In this document: in pieces, positions 29,456 to 37,648 of the stretch
How positions within the stretch are numbered: position 1 is the stretch's first letter
Layout: each line of letters opens with the position of its first letter
Assembly (NCBI RefSeq): GCF_019264345.1
Contig: NZ_JAHVAO010000001.1
Coordinates: 2,790,001 to 2,854,000 of the forward strand
Length of the DNA stretch: 64,000 bases
From: Marinobacter arenosus
GTDB taxonomy: Bacteria; Pseudomonadota; Gammaproteobacteria; Pseudomonadales; Oleiphilaceae
Reading direction: 5' to 3'
The notes under the pieces: generated by a model
The model's database searches: none
Told to the model about the DNA's origin: nothing
The model's input: only the letters and a program-made list of their open reading frames with translations
Translations under genes and position numbers: made by a program

Positions 29456-30241
29456 TTACTGGCTTCCGGTGGCCTTGGTGACCCAGGCCGTGGTCTGCAT
29501 GTGCTCGGTTCCGCCGCCGCTGCGAACGCCCCGGACCGGTGCCGCATCGAGGTAGTCCAGCCCCACGGCCAGCTTGATGTGGCTTTCGGCCACGTTCAGG
29601 GTGTTGACCACGTCGAAGGTGTGCCAGTTGCTGCCGATCCAGGCTTCGGCCCAGGCATGGGTGGCCACATGATCGTCGTTCGCGGAATGGATGTAACCGC
29701 TGACGTACCGGGCCGGGACGCCGATGTGGCGGCAGCACGCCAGGAAAATGTGGGTATGGTCCTGACAGACACCGGCCCCCAGGTTGAAGGCTTCGCTGGC
29801 CGAGTGGGTGACCGTGGTGGCACCCGGCATGAAGGTGATGTGTTCACGGAGATGTTTCATGAGCCGCACCAGGCTCCGCTTGTTGGCGGAGTACTGGCTG
29901 GCGAAATCCTTCAGGGCTTCGTCGGTCTCGGTCAGCGTGGTATGCCGCAGGAAGACCTGGGGCGGGAAGGGCGAGTCGTCCCGGGTCAGTGGCTTGCCGG
30001 TCAGATCGACCACGCCTTCCGCCCTCAGGACAATTTCCGGGACCGCGTCATGGAGCGTCATGATGGTCACCGGATTGCCAAACCCGTCCATCATCTGGCT
30101 GGTTTCACCCGGTGTGTGCAGGTGCCAGTCGTGGACCCGTTGCTGGGGCGTATTCCTGGGAATCAGCCGGATGTACTGGATGCTGTTCTGGACCGGGGTT
30201 TCGTAGGTGTATCGGGTTTCATGCTGAATCGTGAGTCTCAT
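29456..30241 (-). CDS. Transglutaminase-like cysteine protease-fold protein (Anbu cluster)
   Basis: The 261-residue protein has an N-terminal beta-sandwich (MRLTIQHETRYTYETPV) and a transglutaminase core: GAGVCQDHTHIFLACCRHIG holds the catalytic Cys, ATHAWAEAWIG the His, and HTFDVVN the Asp. Such proteins may hydrolyse or form amide bonds. ATG 30241 overlaps the alpha-E stop (ATGA), showing coupling. It precedes the Anbu gene by 96 bases on the same strand. In comparative studies this set was predicted to make and process a peptide-like product; no product is proven. Confidence 0.87.
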   Translation of the reverse strand: MRLTIQHETRYTYETPVQNSIQYIRLIPRNTPQQRVHDWHLHTPGETSQMMDGFGNPVTIMTLHDAVPEIVLRAEGVVDLTGKPLTRDDSPFPPQVFLRHTTLTETDEALKDFASQYSANKRSLVRLMKHLREHITFMPGATTVTHSASEAFNLGAGVCQDHTHIFLACCRHIGVPARYVSGYIHSANDDHVATHAWAEAWIGSNWHTFDVVNTLNVAESHIKLAVGLDYLDAAPVRGVRSGGGTEHMQTTAWVTKATGSQ

Positions 30242-31176
30242 TGTTTCCACCCCATGAAGTCGTTCCGGATCTGCCCGGCAATGCCCTGGATACGCTCCAG
30301 GAAATCCACGAGATACTCATGCAGGCCCCGTTCGGCGATGTACTCCCGGTCGCCGTAGCGAATGTTGGCGTACAGGCTGGAGGCCAGTCGGCGGGAGCGC
30401 CGGGCGGTGTCACTCTCGATCTCTTCCAGCAGGCTGGCGATTTCCTGCAGGCAGCCGCGCAGCGAACGGGGAACATCGGGCTCGAGGATCAACAACTCGG
30501 CGACGTTCATTGGGTCCAGGTTGTGCCCATAGGTGTTCTGGTAGGCTTCGAACGCGGCCAGTGAGTGCAGCACCGCGGTCCATTCGAAGAACGACTGGGT
30601 AGGGTGCTCCTCCATCGCCTTCATGGCCATCACGTAACGGATGTCCAGGACCCGGGCGGTGGTGTCCGCGCGTTCGAGGAACGTGCCCAGGCGCAGGAAG
30701 TGGAAGGCATCGTTGCGCAGCAGCGTGCCGTAGGCCGCACCCCGGAACATGTGGGAACGTTCCCGGACCCAGTCGAATACCGTGCTGGCATTGGATTCGC
30801 TGACGCCACGCTGGCGCAGCTCCTTCATTTCGAACCAGGCCTGGTTGATGCTTTCCCAGACGTCTGCGGACAGGTTGCCGCGGACGTGCAGTGCGTTGTC
30901 ACGGGCACTGCGAATCATGGTGTACACGCTGGCGGGGTGGCGATCATCCAGCACCAGGAAATCGATCAGGTTCTGGGGTGTGATTTCGTTGTAGTACTCA
31001 AAGAACATCTCCCGGGTGCCCGATACCAGCAGGGGGACCGAGAGCTGTTCGACCCGGTCTTCCGGTACGTCGATCAGGGCCATGGTCAGGCTGACGTCGA
31101 GCAGACGGGCCTGGCTTTCGGCCCGTTCCAGGTAACGGGCCATCCAGAACAGGCTGGAGGCGGCGCGGCTCAGCAT
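30238..31176 (-). CDS. Alpha-E domain protein (DUF403)
   Basis: The 312-residue, mostly helical protein begins MLSRAASSLFWMARYLERAE, the standard start of the alpha-E (DUF403) family. Its activity is unknown; it nearly always sits with a circularly permuted ATP-grasp gene and a transglutaminase gene, as here. It overlaps the ATP-grasp gene by seven bases and the transglutaminase gene by four, so the three are made together. Confidence 0.88.
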   Translation of the reverse strand: MLSRAASSLFWMARYLERAESQARLLDVSLTMALIDVPEDRVEQLSVPLLVSGTREMFFEYYNEITPQNLIDFLVLDDRHPASVYTMIRSARDNALHVRGNLSADVWESINQAWFEMKELRQRGVSESNASTVFDWVRERSHMFRGAAYGTLLRNDAFHFLRLGTFLERADTTARVLDIRYVMAMKAMEEHPTQSFFEWTAVLHSLAAFEAYQNTYGHNLDPMNVAELLILEPDVPRSLRGCLQEIASLLEEIESDTARRSRRLASSLYANIRYGDREYIAERGLHEYLVDFLERIQGIAGQIRNDFMGWKQ

Positions 31177-32603
31177 AGGTCATCCTCCAGTACCCAGGTG
31201 TCTTTGGTGCCGCCGCCCTGGGACGAGTTCACCACCAGTGAGCCCTTCTTGAGGGCGACGCGGGTCAGTCCGCCGGGCACCATCTGGATTTTCTTGCCCG
31301 ACAGTACGAACGGGCGAAGGTCCAGGTGTCGGGGCGCGATGCCCTCGTCGACAAAGGTCGGGCAGGTGGACAGGCTCAGGGTGGGCTGGGCGATGTAATC
31401 CTGGGGCCGGGCCTTGAGCAGGTCGCGGAACGTGGCAAGTTCCTTTTTGCTGGCCTTTGGACCGATCAGCATGCCGTAACCACCGGCCCCCTGGGCTTCC
31501 TTGACCACCAGCTCCGGCAGGTGGTCGAGTACGTACTGGAGATCCTTCTTCTTGCGGCACTGCCAGGTGGGCACGTTCTTCAGGATCGGTTCCTCGTCCA
31601 GGTAGAAGCGAATCATGTCGGGCACGTAGGGGTAGATGGATTTGTCGTCCCCGACGCCGGTGCCCATGGCATTGGTCAGCACCACGTTGCCGGTGCGGTA
31701 GGCGGAGTAAAGTCCGGGCACGCCCAGCATGGAGTCGGGATTGCCCGCGAGTGGGTCGAGGAAGTCGTCGTCGATGCGGCGGTAAATGACATCGACCTGC
31801 TGGGGCCCGACCGTGGTCTTCATGTACACCTTGTTCTGGTGCACGAACAGGTCGGCGCCTTCCACCAGTTCCACCCCCATTTGCCGGGCGAGGAAGGCGT
31901 GTTCGAAATAGGCGCTGTTGAATCGGCCGGGCGTCAGGACCACCACGGTCGGGTTGGGGTTCAGAGAGGCTGCCCGCAGCGTCTCACCCAGCAGATTGGG
32001 GTAGTGCTCAACGGGCGCCACCGGTGAGTGGGCGAAAAGCTCCGGGAACAGACGCATCATCATGCGGCGATTTTCGAGCATGTAGGACACGCCGCTGGGG
32101 CAGCGCAGGTTGTCCTCGAGGACGTAGAAGTCGCCGTCGTTATTACGAATCAGGTCAATCCCGGCGATGTGGCAATACAGGTTGCGCGGCAGCTTCAGCG
32201 CCTGCATGCCGGGCTGGTATTGCGGGTTGGCAAAAACCTGTTCGGCGCTGATCACGCCGGCTTTCACAATGTCGTAGTCGTGGTAGATATCGAACAGGAA
32301 GCGGTTCAGGGCCTGCACCCGCTGGCGCAGACCGCTCTGCAATTTGTGCCAGTCGCTGGCAGAGATCACCCGGGGAATGAGATCGAAAGGTATCAGCCGG
32401 TCGGCGCCCTGGTCCTCACCGTAAACGTTGAAGGTGATGCCCAGGCGCTGGAACAGCACATCCGCTTCCCGACGTTTTTCAGCAATCAGGGTTTCATCCG
32501 AGTTGATCAACCACTGCTCCAGCATTCGGCAGTGTGGTCTTACTTTGTTGTCCTGGTCGAACAGTTCGTCAAACAATCCTTGGTCCGGTGTCTGAATCAG
32601 CAT
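31170..32603 (-). CDS. Circularly permuted ATP-grasp protein (DUF404/DUF407)
   Basis: The 477-residue protein carries the family markers FYVLEDNLRCPSG, VVLTPGRFNSAYFEH and VVKEAQGAGGYGM, which belong to circularly permuted ATP-grasp enzymes thought to form amide or peptide bonds using ATP. I chose ATG 32603 because AGGAG lies 12 bases before it; an ATG at 32615 directly abuts that site, and the longer frame to 32741 has no ribosome site. It is the first gene of the alpha-E, transglutaminase and Anbu set. A perfect TTGACA at 32736-32741 (minus strand) could be a -35, though a -10 at good spacing is missing. Confidence 0.87.
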   Translation of the reverse strand: MLIQTPDQGLFDELFDQDNKVRPHCRMLEQWLINSDETLIAEKRREADVLFQRLGITFNVYGEDQGADRLIPFDLIPRVISASDWHKLQSGLRQRVQALNRFLFDIYHDYDIVKAGVISAEQVFANPQYQPGMQALKLPRNLYCHIAGIDLIRNNDGDFYVLEDNLRCPSGVSYMLENRRMMMRLFPELFAHSPVAPVEHYPNLLGETLRAASLNPNPTVVVLTPGRFNSAYFEHAFLARQMGVELVEGADLFVHQNKVYMKTTVGPQQVDVIYRRIDDDFLDPLAGNPDSMLGVPGLYSAYRTGNVVLTNAMGTGVGDDKSIYPYVPDMIRFYLDEEPILKNVPTWQCRKKKDLQYVLDHLPELVVKEAQGAGGYGMLIGPKASKKELATFRDLLKARPQDYIAQPTLSLSTCPTFVDEGIAPRHLDLRPFVLSGKKIQMVPGGLTRVALKKGSLVVNSSQGGGTKDTWVLEDDLC

Positions 32604-32760
32604 GATTCCGTACATCTCCTGGGGCGGTGCCGGCGCGTATGGCACACGGTAAGGTAATCGGCAGCAAAAGGTGGGCCAGTCGTTGTCGTTTTTGGAAAAC
32701 TGCCTTGAATTAAAGAAAGGAGAAGACCGGGCGTCTGTCAATTCGGGGGGGATAGAAGGA

Positions 32761-32788
32761 CAACAGGCGGCCAGATGGCCGCCTGTTG
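32761..32788 (-). terminator. Hairpin after amtB
   Basis: A perfect 12-base stem (CAACAGGCGGCC) with loop AGAT lies 16 bases after the amtB stop on the minus strand. The following minus-strand bases are pyrimidine rich (TCCTTCTATCC) but not a clean T run, so termination may be partial. It also separates amtB from the ATP-grasp operon downstream. Confidence 0.65.
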
Positions 32789-32803
32789 TTGGAGAGGGGG
32801 AGC

Positions 32804-34012
32804 TTACTCGACGGCCGTCGCGCCAATGCGGTGAATGCTGACGTCCGCGCCGTTGAACTCCTCTTCCTCGGTCAGGCGCAGCCCCGAGATGGCGCCGATC
32901 ACGCCGTATACGATGAGGCCGCCGACAAAGGCGATGGCCACGCCGGCAACGGAGCCGATGATCTGGGACATCAGGCTGACGCCGCCCAGGCCGCCGAGAC
33001 TTTCCTGGCCGAAGATGCCGCAGGCAATGGCGCCCCAGACACCACAGACACCGTGCAGGGGCCAGACACCCAGTACGTCGTCCAGACGCTCAATTTTGTC
33101 CTGGGCCCATTCGAACAGGTAGACGAAGATGGCGCCGGCAATACCACCGGTTATTAACGCACCAACCGGGTGCATCAGGTCGGAACCTGCACACACAGCA
33201 ACCAGGCCGGCCAGCGGTCCGTTGTGGATGAAGCCCGGGTCCTTCCGACCCAGCAGCATGGAGACCAGGATACCGCCGACCATGGCCATCAGGCTGTTCA
33301 CGGCCACCAGGCCGCTGATGCCGTCCAGGGTCTGGGCGGACATGACGTTAAAACCGAACCAGCCCACGGTCAGGATCCAGGCACCCAGCGCCAGGAATGG
33401 GATGTTGGAAGGAGCAAACGCCACTACCCGACCGTTGCGGTAGCGACCGTTACGGGCACCGAGCAGGAGAACCGCGGCCAGGGCAATCCAGCCACCGACG
33501 GCGTGCACTACAACCGAGCCGGCAAAGTCGTGGAAGGATGCACCAAACTGGCTCTCAAGCCAGCCCTGGAAACCGTAATTACCGTTCCAGATCAGGCCCT
33601 CAAAGAAGGGGTAGATGAACGCGACGATCAGGCCGGATGCAATCAGCATCGGATAGAACCTGGCGCGCTCGGCGATGCCGCCGGAGACAATGGCCGGTAT
33701 GGCCGCGGCGAAGGTCATCAGGAAGAAGAATTTGACCAGTTCATAGCCGTTACCGGCGGTCAGTTCGGCGGCACCGGACATGAAGTGGCTGCCGTAGGCA
33801 ACGTAGTAGCCGATGAAGAAATACATGACGGCGGAGACGCCGAAGTCGGTCATGATCTTGACCAGGGCATTGACCTGGTTCTTGTGCCGCACGGTGCCCA
33901 CTTCGAGGAAGGCAAAGCCGGCGTGCATGGCCAGTACCATGATGGCACCGATGAGAATGAACAGCGTGTTGGCGCTCTCGGTCAGGGTATGTACTGCACT
34001 CGTGATGTCCAC
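32804..34012 (-). CDS. amtB: Ammonium transporter AmtB
   Basis: The 402-residue protein has 11 or so hydrophobic helices and the Amt signature DFAGSVVVHAVGGWIALAAV, whose His belongs to the pore twin-His pair; the second lies near DLMHPVGALITGG. It passes ammonium across the inner membrane. There is no cleaved signal. GTG 34012 is chosen because AGGAG sits ten bases before it; the longer frame to 34108 would include the sigma54 leader. No glnK gene is next to it, unlike many amtB loci. Promoter evidence shows nitrogen control. Confidence 0.93.
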   Translation of the reverse strand: MDITSAVHTLTESANTLFILIGAIMVLAMHAGFAFLEVGTVRHKNQVNALVKIMTDFGVSAVMYFFIGYYVAYGSHFMSGAAELTAGNGYELVKFFFLMTFAAAIPAIVSGGIAERARFYPMLIASGLIVAFIYPFFEGLIWNGNYGFQGWLESQFGASFHDFAGSVVVHAVGGWIALAAVLLLGARNGRYRNGRVVAFAPSNIPFLALGAWILTVGWFGFNVMSAQTLDGISGLVAVNSLMAMVGGILVSMLLGRKDPGFIHNGPLAGLVAVCAGSDLMHPVGALITGGIAGAIFVYLFEWAQDKIERLDDVLGVWPLHGVCGVWGAIACGIFGQESLGGLGGVSLMSQIIGSVAGVAIAFVGGLIVYGVIGAISGLRLTEEEEFNGADVSIHRIGATAVE

Positions 34013-34081
34013 GGGTTTTTCGCTCCTGATGGTGTGTTTCAGCCTCTGTCGGGCTTTGTGTGCATTGTGGGTGTGCACATA

Positions 34082-34097
34082 AGCAAGAGATGTTCCA
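34082..34097 (-). promoter_or_regulatory. Sigma54 promoter of amtB
   Basis: On the minus strand TGGAAC-ATCTC-TTGCT matches the sigma54 consensus TGGCAC-N5-TTGCW at all but one fixed base, with GG and GC ten bases apart. Transcript start is expected near 34071, about 59 bases before the GTG start of amtB. Confidence 0.8.
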
Positions 34098-34173
34098 AAA
34101 CAATGCAAAATTAGAAGTGGTAGTCAGTTGTGAGTGCTTGGCTGGCGTTCTGGTGCGGGAAATGAATCGAAAT

Positions 34174-34190
34174 AGCACCATTACAGTGCA
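34174..34190. promoter_or_regulatory. NtrC enhancer site 1
   Basis: AGCAC-N7-GTGCA matches 9 of 10 fixed bases of the NtrC palindrome TGCAC-N7-GTGCA. It is about 110 bases before the predicted amtB transcript start, the usual place for an enhancer. Confidence 0.7.
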
Positions 34191-34203
34191 TAAATGGAAA
34201 GTA

Positions 34204-34220
34204 TGCACCGTATTGGTCGG
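34204..34220. promoter_or_regulatory. NtrC enhancer site 2
   Basis: TGCACCGTATTGGTCGG matches 12 of 17 bases of the well-known site TGCACTATATTGGTGCA. Its centre is 30 bases (about three helical turns) from site 1, so two NtrC dimers would lie on one DNA face. It is weaker than site 1. Confidence 0.55.
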
Positions 34221-34231
34221 TGTTGGTGGGG

Positions 34232-35179
34232 TTACCAGGTGATGCTGTCGCCGGTGACCGGGCCAGACTGATCGTTATTGGTCTCTTTGGTCGCGGATTC
34301 GAAATCAATCACCGACTCTGAGGTAAGGGCCTCCGATTCGATCAGCTGTCTCAGCTCGATTTCCTGTTCCTGCAAGGGCCCGGACAGATCGATGATGATC
34401 TCGACGCGGCGATTCCTGGCCCGGTTTTCCACGGAGGAGTTTGGTACCCGGGGTTCTGTGTCGGCGAGTCCCTTGACGGCCAGTCGCGTCGGGTCGACGT
34501 CCTCGGTGGCCAGTAAGGCATTGGCAACGGCGGCGGCCCTGGCGGCTGACAGATCCCAGTTACTGTAAAAACGCGAGGTGCGGATGGGCACGTCGTCGGT
34601 GTGCCCTTCTACCGTCAGTTCCCCGGGGATGCCGGCAAGTACGTCCGCCATCTCCAGAAGGAGCCCCTCGAAATCATACGTGAGGTCCGCGGAACCGGAG
34701 GGGAATGACCCTTTTTCCTCGACCCGGATGACGATCCGGCGCTGGTCCTGGTCAACGTTGATGCGACCATCTCGGATGGCGTTCTCCAGTACCGACTTGA
34801 TGCGGTCGGTGTTTTCATCCATCTCTTCCTGCATGGCGGCCTCAACGGCCTGCTCGATGGGGCTTTTGAGGGTCTGTAACTCTGGCCGTTCTTCGGTGGT
34901 GGTCTGTCGGACCTCATTGACCACCGTGGGTTCCGGCGGCGCCGGTGAAAACCTGTCGAAGATGGGGCTGGTCCCCTGGGGAATCTCCAGGGTCGGGACG
35001 TCCCGTTGCACGCCAAAGGCTTTGGACAGCTCTCCCGCGATCTGCTTGAACTTCTGGGCGTCGATTTCCGAGAACGACAGTAGAAGCACGAAGAAACACA
35101 TAAGCAGGGACATCAGGTCGGCAAATGTCACCACCCAGGCGGGAATTCCCGGCTTTTCCTCTTCCGGTAACTCGTCCAT
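34232..35179 (-). CDS. pomB: Flagellar stator protein PomB (MotB family)
   Basis: The 315-residue protein has one helix with FADLMSLLMCFFVLLLSFSE, where Asp21 is the ion-binding residue (Asp24 in Vibrio PomB). A linker and an OmpA-like peptidoglycan-binding domain follow (about 155-275, with VEGHTDDVPI and NWDLSAARA). The helix is almost identical to sodium-type PomB. It anchors the stator to the wall so that ion flow turns the flagellar motor. It is read after pomA with three bases between stop and start. Confidence 0.92.
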   Translation of the reverse strand: MDELPEEEKPGIPAWVVTFADLMSLLMCFFVLLLSFSEIDAQKFKQIAGELSKAFGVQRDVPTLEIPQGTSPIFDRFSPAPPEPTVVNEVRQTTTEERPELQTLKSPIEQAVEAAMQEEMDENTDRIKSVLENAIRDGRINVDQDQRRIVIRVEEKGSFPSGSADLTYDFEGLLLEMADVLAGIPGELTVEGHTDDVPIRTSRFYSNWDLSAARAAAVANALLATEDVDPTRLAVKGLADTEPRVPNSSVENRARNRRVEIIIDLSGPLQEQEIELRQLIESEALTSESVIDFESATKETNNDQSGPVTGDSITW

Positions 35180-35182
35180 GGC

Positions 35183-35959
35183 CTACCCGTTCGCGGTTTC
35201 TGGCTCACCGACCTTGCTGCGTTCCTTCGGTGGCAGGTAACTGGACAGCAGTTGCTCGATCACACGCGGGTTGGTCCCCTCCTGAATGGCGACCAGGGCG
35301 TCAATGTACAGGGACTGCATGCGGGCCTCTTCAGTCATCCTCAGGGACAGCTTGTCAGCGATGGGTGAGGCCACCATGGTTGCGAGCATGGCGCCATAGA
35401 GGGTGGTCAGCAGGGCAACGGCCATGGCCGGGCCGATGGATTTCGGGTCTTCCATATTGGACAGCATCTGAACCAGACCGATCAGTGTGCCGATCATGCC
35501 CATGGCCGGGCCGACATCCGCCAGGGCTGTAAACACCTTGGCGCCGGAGCGGTTGTGGTCCAGGGTCATCAGTCGCTCCTTGGTGAGCAACTGCTTGATG
35601 GTGTCACCGTTCTGGCCATCCACCAGCATCTGGACGCCCTGGGCCAGAAACGGCGAGCCGACCTCCCGGTCTTCCAGGCCCAGCACACCTTCCTTCCGGG
35701 CCACCTGTGCCACCTCCACCAGCTCGTCGATGGCAGCGCGGGTTTCCGGCAGTTTGAACTTGAAGGCCCGGGCGGCCGCACTGAACGCCCCCAGGAACTG
35801 GGCAAAGCTGAATTTGGCCAACACCACCAGCAAGCTGCCCCCGAGCACGATGAGCAGTGACGGGCCGTTCACGAACACATCCGGGGATACCCCGAGGATA
35901 ACCGCAGAGGCAATAAGCACGATGGCGCCGACGAGGCCGATGAGGGTGGCGAAATCCAC
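35183..35959 (-). CDS. pomA: Flagellar stator protein PomA (MotA family)
   Basis: The 258-residue protein has four helices: about 1-25, 30-52, then VGPAMGMIGTLIGLVQML and IGPAMAVALLTTLYGAMLATM. These motifs match the PomA branch, which conducts sodium. A cytoplasmic loop of about 90 residues sits between helices 2 and 3 and touches the rotor. It forms a 5:2-type stator with PomB next door. Ion type is inferred from close likeness to Vibrio PomA. Confidence 0.92.
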   Translation of the reverse strand: MDFATLIGLVGAIVLIASAVILGVSPDVFVNGPSLLIVLGGSLLVVLAKFSFAQFLGAFSAAARAFKFKLPETRAAIDELVEVAQVARKEGVLGLEDREVGSPFLAQGVQMLVDGQNGDTIKQLLTKERLMTLDHNRSGAKVFTALADVGPAMGMIGTLIGLVQMLSNMEDPKSIGPAMAVALLTTLYGAMLATMVASPIADKLSLRMTEEARMQSLYIDALVAIQEGTNPRVIEQLLSSYLPPKERSKVGEPETANG

Positions 35960-36026
35960 GTTTACTCCAGGGGCTAATACGCGATGGAAGATCGAAGCGA
36001 GAGGCTACCGTTGGTTTATTGTCCAA

Positions 36027-36461
36027 TCAATTTGATTGTGTAAATCCGGGATCTGGTTCCTGCTGTTGGTTTTCCTGTTGTTCCTTCCACGCCGCGTAGC
36101 GGTGCAGGTCCGATTCGACCAGTTTCAGACACAGGGCGACGACACCGGCGTCGTCAAGGAAACCAAAGCCAAAGATCAGGTCGGGAATGACATCAAGCGG
36201 GTTGAGCACGTACAGCAGGGCGCCGGCGACTGCGGCGATGGTCTTCCAGGGGACACTGCGGTAGTTGCCGTACCAGTAGTCCCGGATCATCGAGAACATC
36301 AGTTTGATGTCGGCACTGAAGCGCTTGAGCCGGCCACTGCCTTTCACCTTTTCCTCGATGGCTCGCTGGCGTTCGAGCACCGTTTCCAGGTCGGCACGAT
36401 GCACCTTGGCGGATTCGGCGTTCAGTTGTTCCTCGGCGTTCTTCTGGCTGAACAGGGCCAT
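36027..36461 (-). CDS. YkvA-like protein (DUF1232)
   Basis: The 144-residue protein has a helical, charged N-terminus (about 1-60) and a DUF1232 core with YVLNPLDVIPDLIFGFGFLDD, the family hallmark, spanning one or two hydrophobic stretches. The tail is Gln/Glu-rich. Function is unknown; it is probably membrane associated. It lies on the same strand as pomAB with 67 bases between, so co-transcription is possible but not shown. Confidence 0.8.
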   Translation of the reverse strand: MALFSQKNAEEQLNAESAKVHRADLETVLERQRAIEEKVKGSGRLKRFSADIKLMFSMIRDYWYGNYRSVPWKTIAAVAGALLYVLNPLDVIPDLIFGFGFLDDAGVVALCLKLVESDLHRYAAWKEQQENQQQEPDPGFTQSN

Positions 36462-36557
36462 AAACGGGTGTCCTATACGCTTGCGGGGTGTCAGGTCTGT
36501 CAGGTCGTATGATCGCTCAAGCCTGCGTGTATTGCCAACCGCTCAGGATTCCCGGTG

Positions 36558-37181
36558 CTACCGGTAGCGTTCCCGAAGTGGTGCCGGGATCTGGGCCAGT
36601 TGTCGGGCCACCAGCGCCGCCATGGCGGCGTGGATGGGTCCGGTGTCGAGGCCGGGTTCCAGGTGCTGGAGGAGGTGGCCGGCGGCCTCGGCGGTTGCCA
36701 GGTGATGGTCCCCCGGAGCCTTGCGGATAACGTAACGGGAGGGCGGCGGTGCGGCAAAGTGATACCTCGGCAGCTCGCCGATCCGCCGGTTCAGGTGCAG
36801 GAGTTTGGCCGCCTTGCGCCAGGTGCCGTCCAGTAAAACCCAGTGATGGATGCCTTGCAGGTCGGCCTCTTCGAGGGCCTGGCTGTCTGCCCCTGGGAAC
36901 AGTACCGCGGTCCCGGCCAGGGGGAAGTTGTCACCCAATCCGGCCTGGCGAAATTCTGCCGGGGTTTCCCCGACAAAGACCTGGAGCCTTGTCAGGCACT
37001 GCTCCAGGATTCTCAGGGTTCCCTTGCTCCGGCCCACTTCCGAGGGGTGCTGCAAGACGGTCAACGGGGTCTGGTTCGGCACGGCGCTGCAGTGGTCACA
37101 GACGCAGATGTTGGGGTGCAGGTGGCAGCGGCGGCATAGGTGTCTGGGCACGCGTTGGCTTACCACCAGGCCTTGCCCCAC
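36558..37181 (-). CDS. tapT-like: DTW-domain tRNA aminocarboxypropyltransferase
   Basis: The 207-residue protein has an N-terminal zinc-type cluster (CRRCHLHPNICVCDHC), then the DTW motif in LLDGTWRKA. Members such as TapT (YfiP) of E. coli add an aminocarboxypropyl group from S-adenosylmethionine to a tRNA uridine. The start is unsure: GTG 37181 overlaps the DUF6231-like gene by 22 bases, and GTG 37166 would overlap by seven with AAGG before it. Either way it is translated together with that gene. Confidence 0.85.
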   Translation of the reverse strand: MGQGLVVSQRVPRHLCRRCHLHPNICVCDHCSAVPNQTPLTVLQHPSEVGRSKGTLRILEQCLTRLQVFVGETPAEFRQAGLGDNFPLAGTAVLFPGADSQALEEADLQGIHHWVLLDGTWRKAAKLLHLNRRIGELPRYHFAAPPPSRYVIRKAPGDHHLATAEAAGHLLQHLEPGLDTGPIHAAMAALVARQLAQIPAPLRERYR

Positions 37182-37648
37182 ATTTCCGGGTTGGCCCAGT
37201 TGTCCGGATTGTTCCAGGCTCGCTTGTGGTTATAGGTGTCCAGATTGTAGGTATACAGGGTGAGCGTGCCGTGGTCGCCCTGCACTTCGGCATGGCGCCG
37301 GAAACCCAGGCCAATGAAATCGGTAAATGCCCAGTCCGGGGTATCGCCCACCAGCACCGCAATCTGGTGAGTGCCATAATTGCGCAGCTGGCCCAGAAGA
37401 AGGGCGCCCTCGTCGTGAGGCAGGTGTTCCAGGGTATCGGAGATCAGGGCCAGGTCCTGCACGGTGTCCAGTGGCAAGGCGGCATTGGGATCGGTGGTGT
37501 CGAGGCTGCGGACCCGGGCATCGCCCTTGTGCTGCTGCCAAATGGCGGCCACTTCGTGGGCAATGCTGCCGCAACACAGAAGTGTGTCCGGCTGGGTCGA
37601 GTCGATGATGCGCGCGAGTATTTCCCGGGGGCTGCCAGTCGTCGTCAT
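37160..37648 (-). CDS. DUF6231-like protein, methyltransferase-like
   Basis: The 162-residue protein has TLLCCGS near the start of a Rossmann-like segment and ALISDTLEHLPHDEGALLL, resembling class I methyltransferases, but it is short and lacks a clear GxGxG loop. I believe it belongs to DUF6231, seen in Pseudomonas and Marinobacter; that is from memory. The Trp-rich C-terminus (NPDNWANPEMWGKAWW) is striking. It overlaps the cryptochrome gene by four bases (ATGA) and the DTW gene by up to 22, so the three form an operon. Confidence 0.7.
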   Translation of the reverse strand: MTTTGSPREILARIIDSTQPDTLLCCGSIAHEVAAIWQQHKGDARVRSLDTTDPNAALPLDTVQDLALISDTLEHLPHDEGALLLGQLRNYGTHQIAVLVGDTPDWAFTDFIGLGFRRHAEVQGDHGTLTLYTYNLDTYNHKRAWNNPDNWANPEMWGKAWW

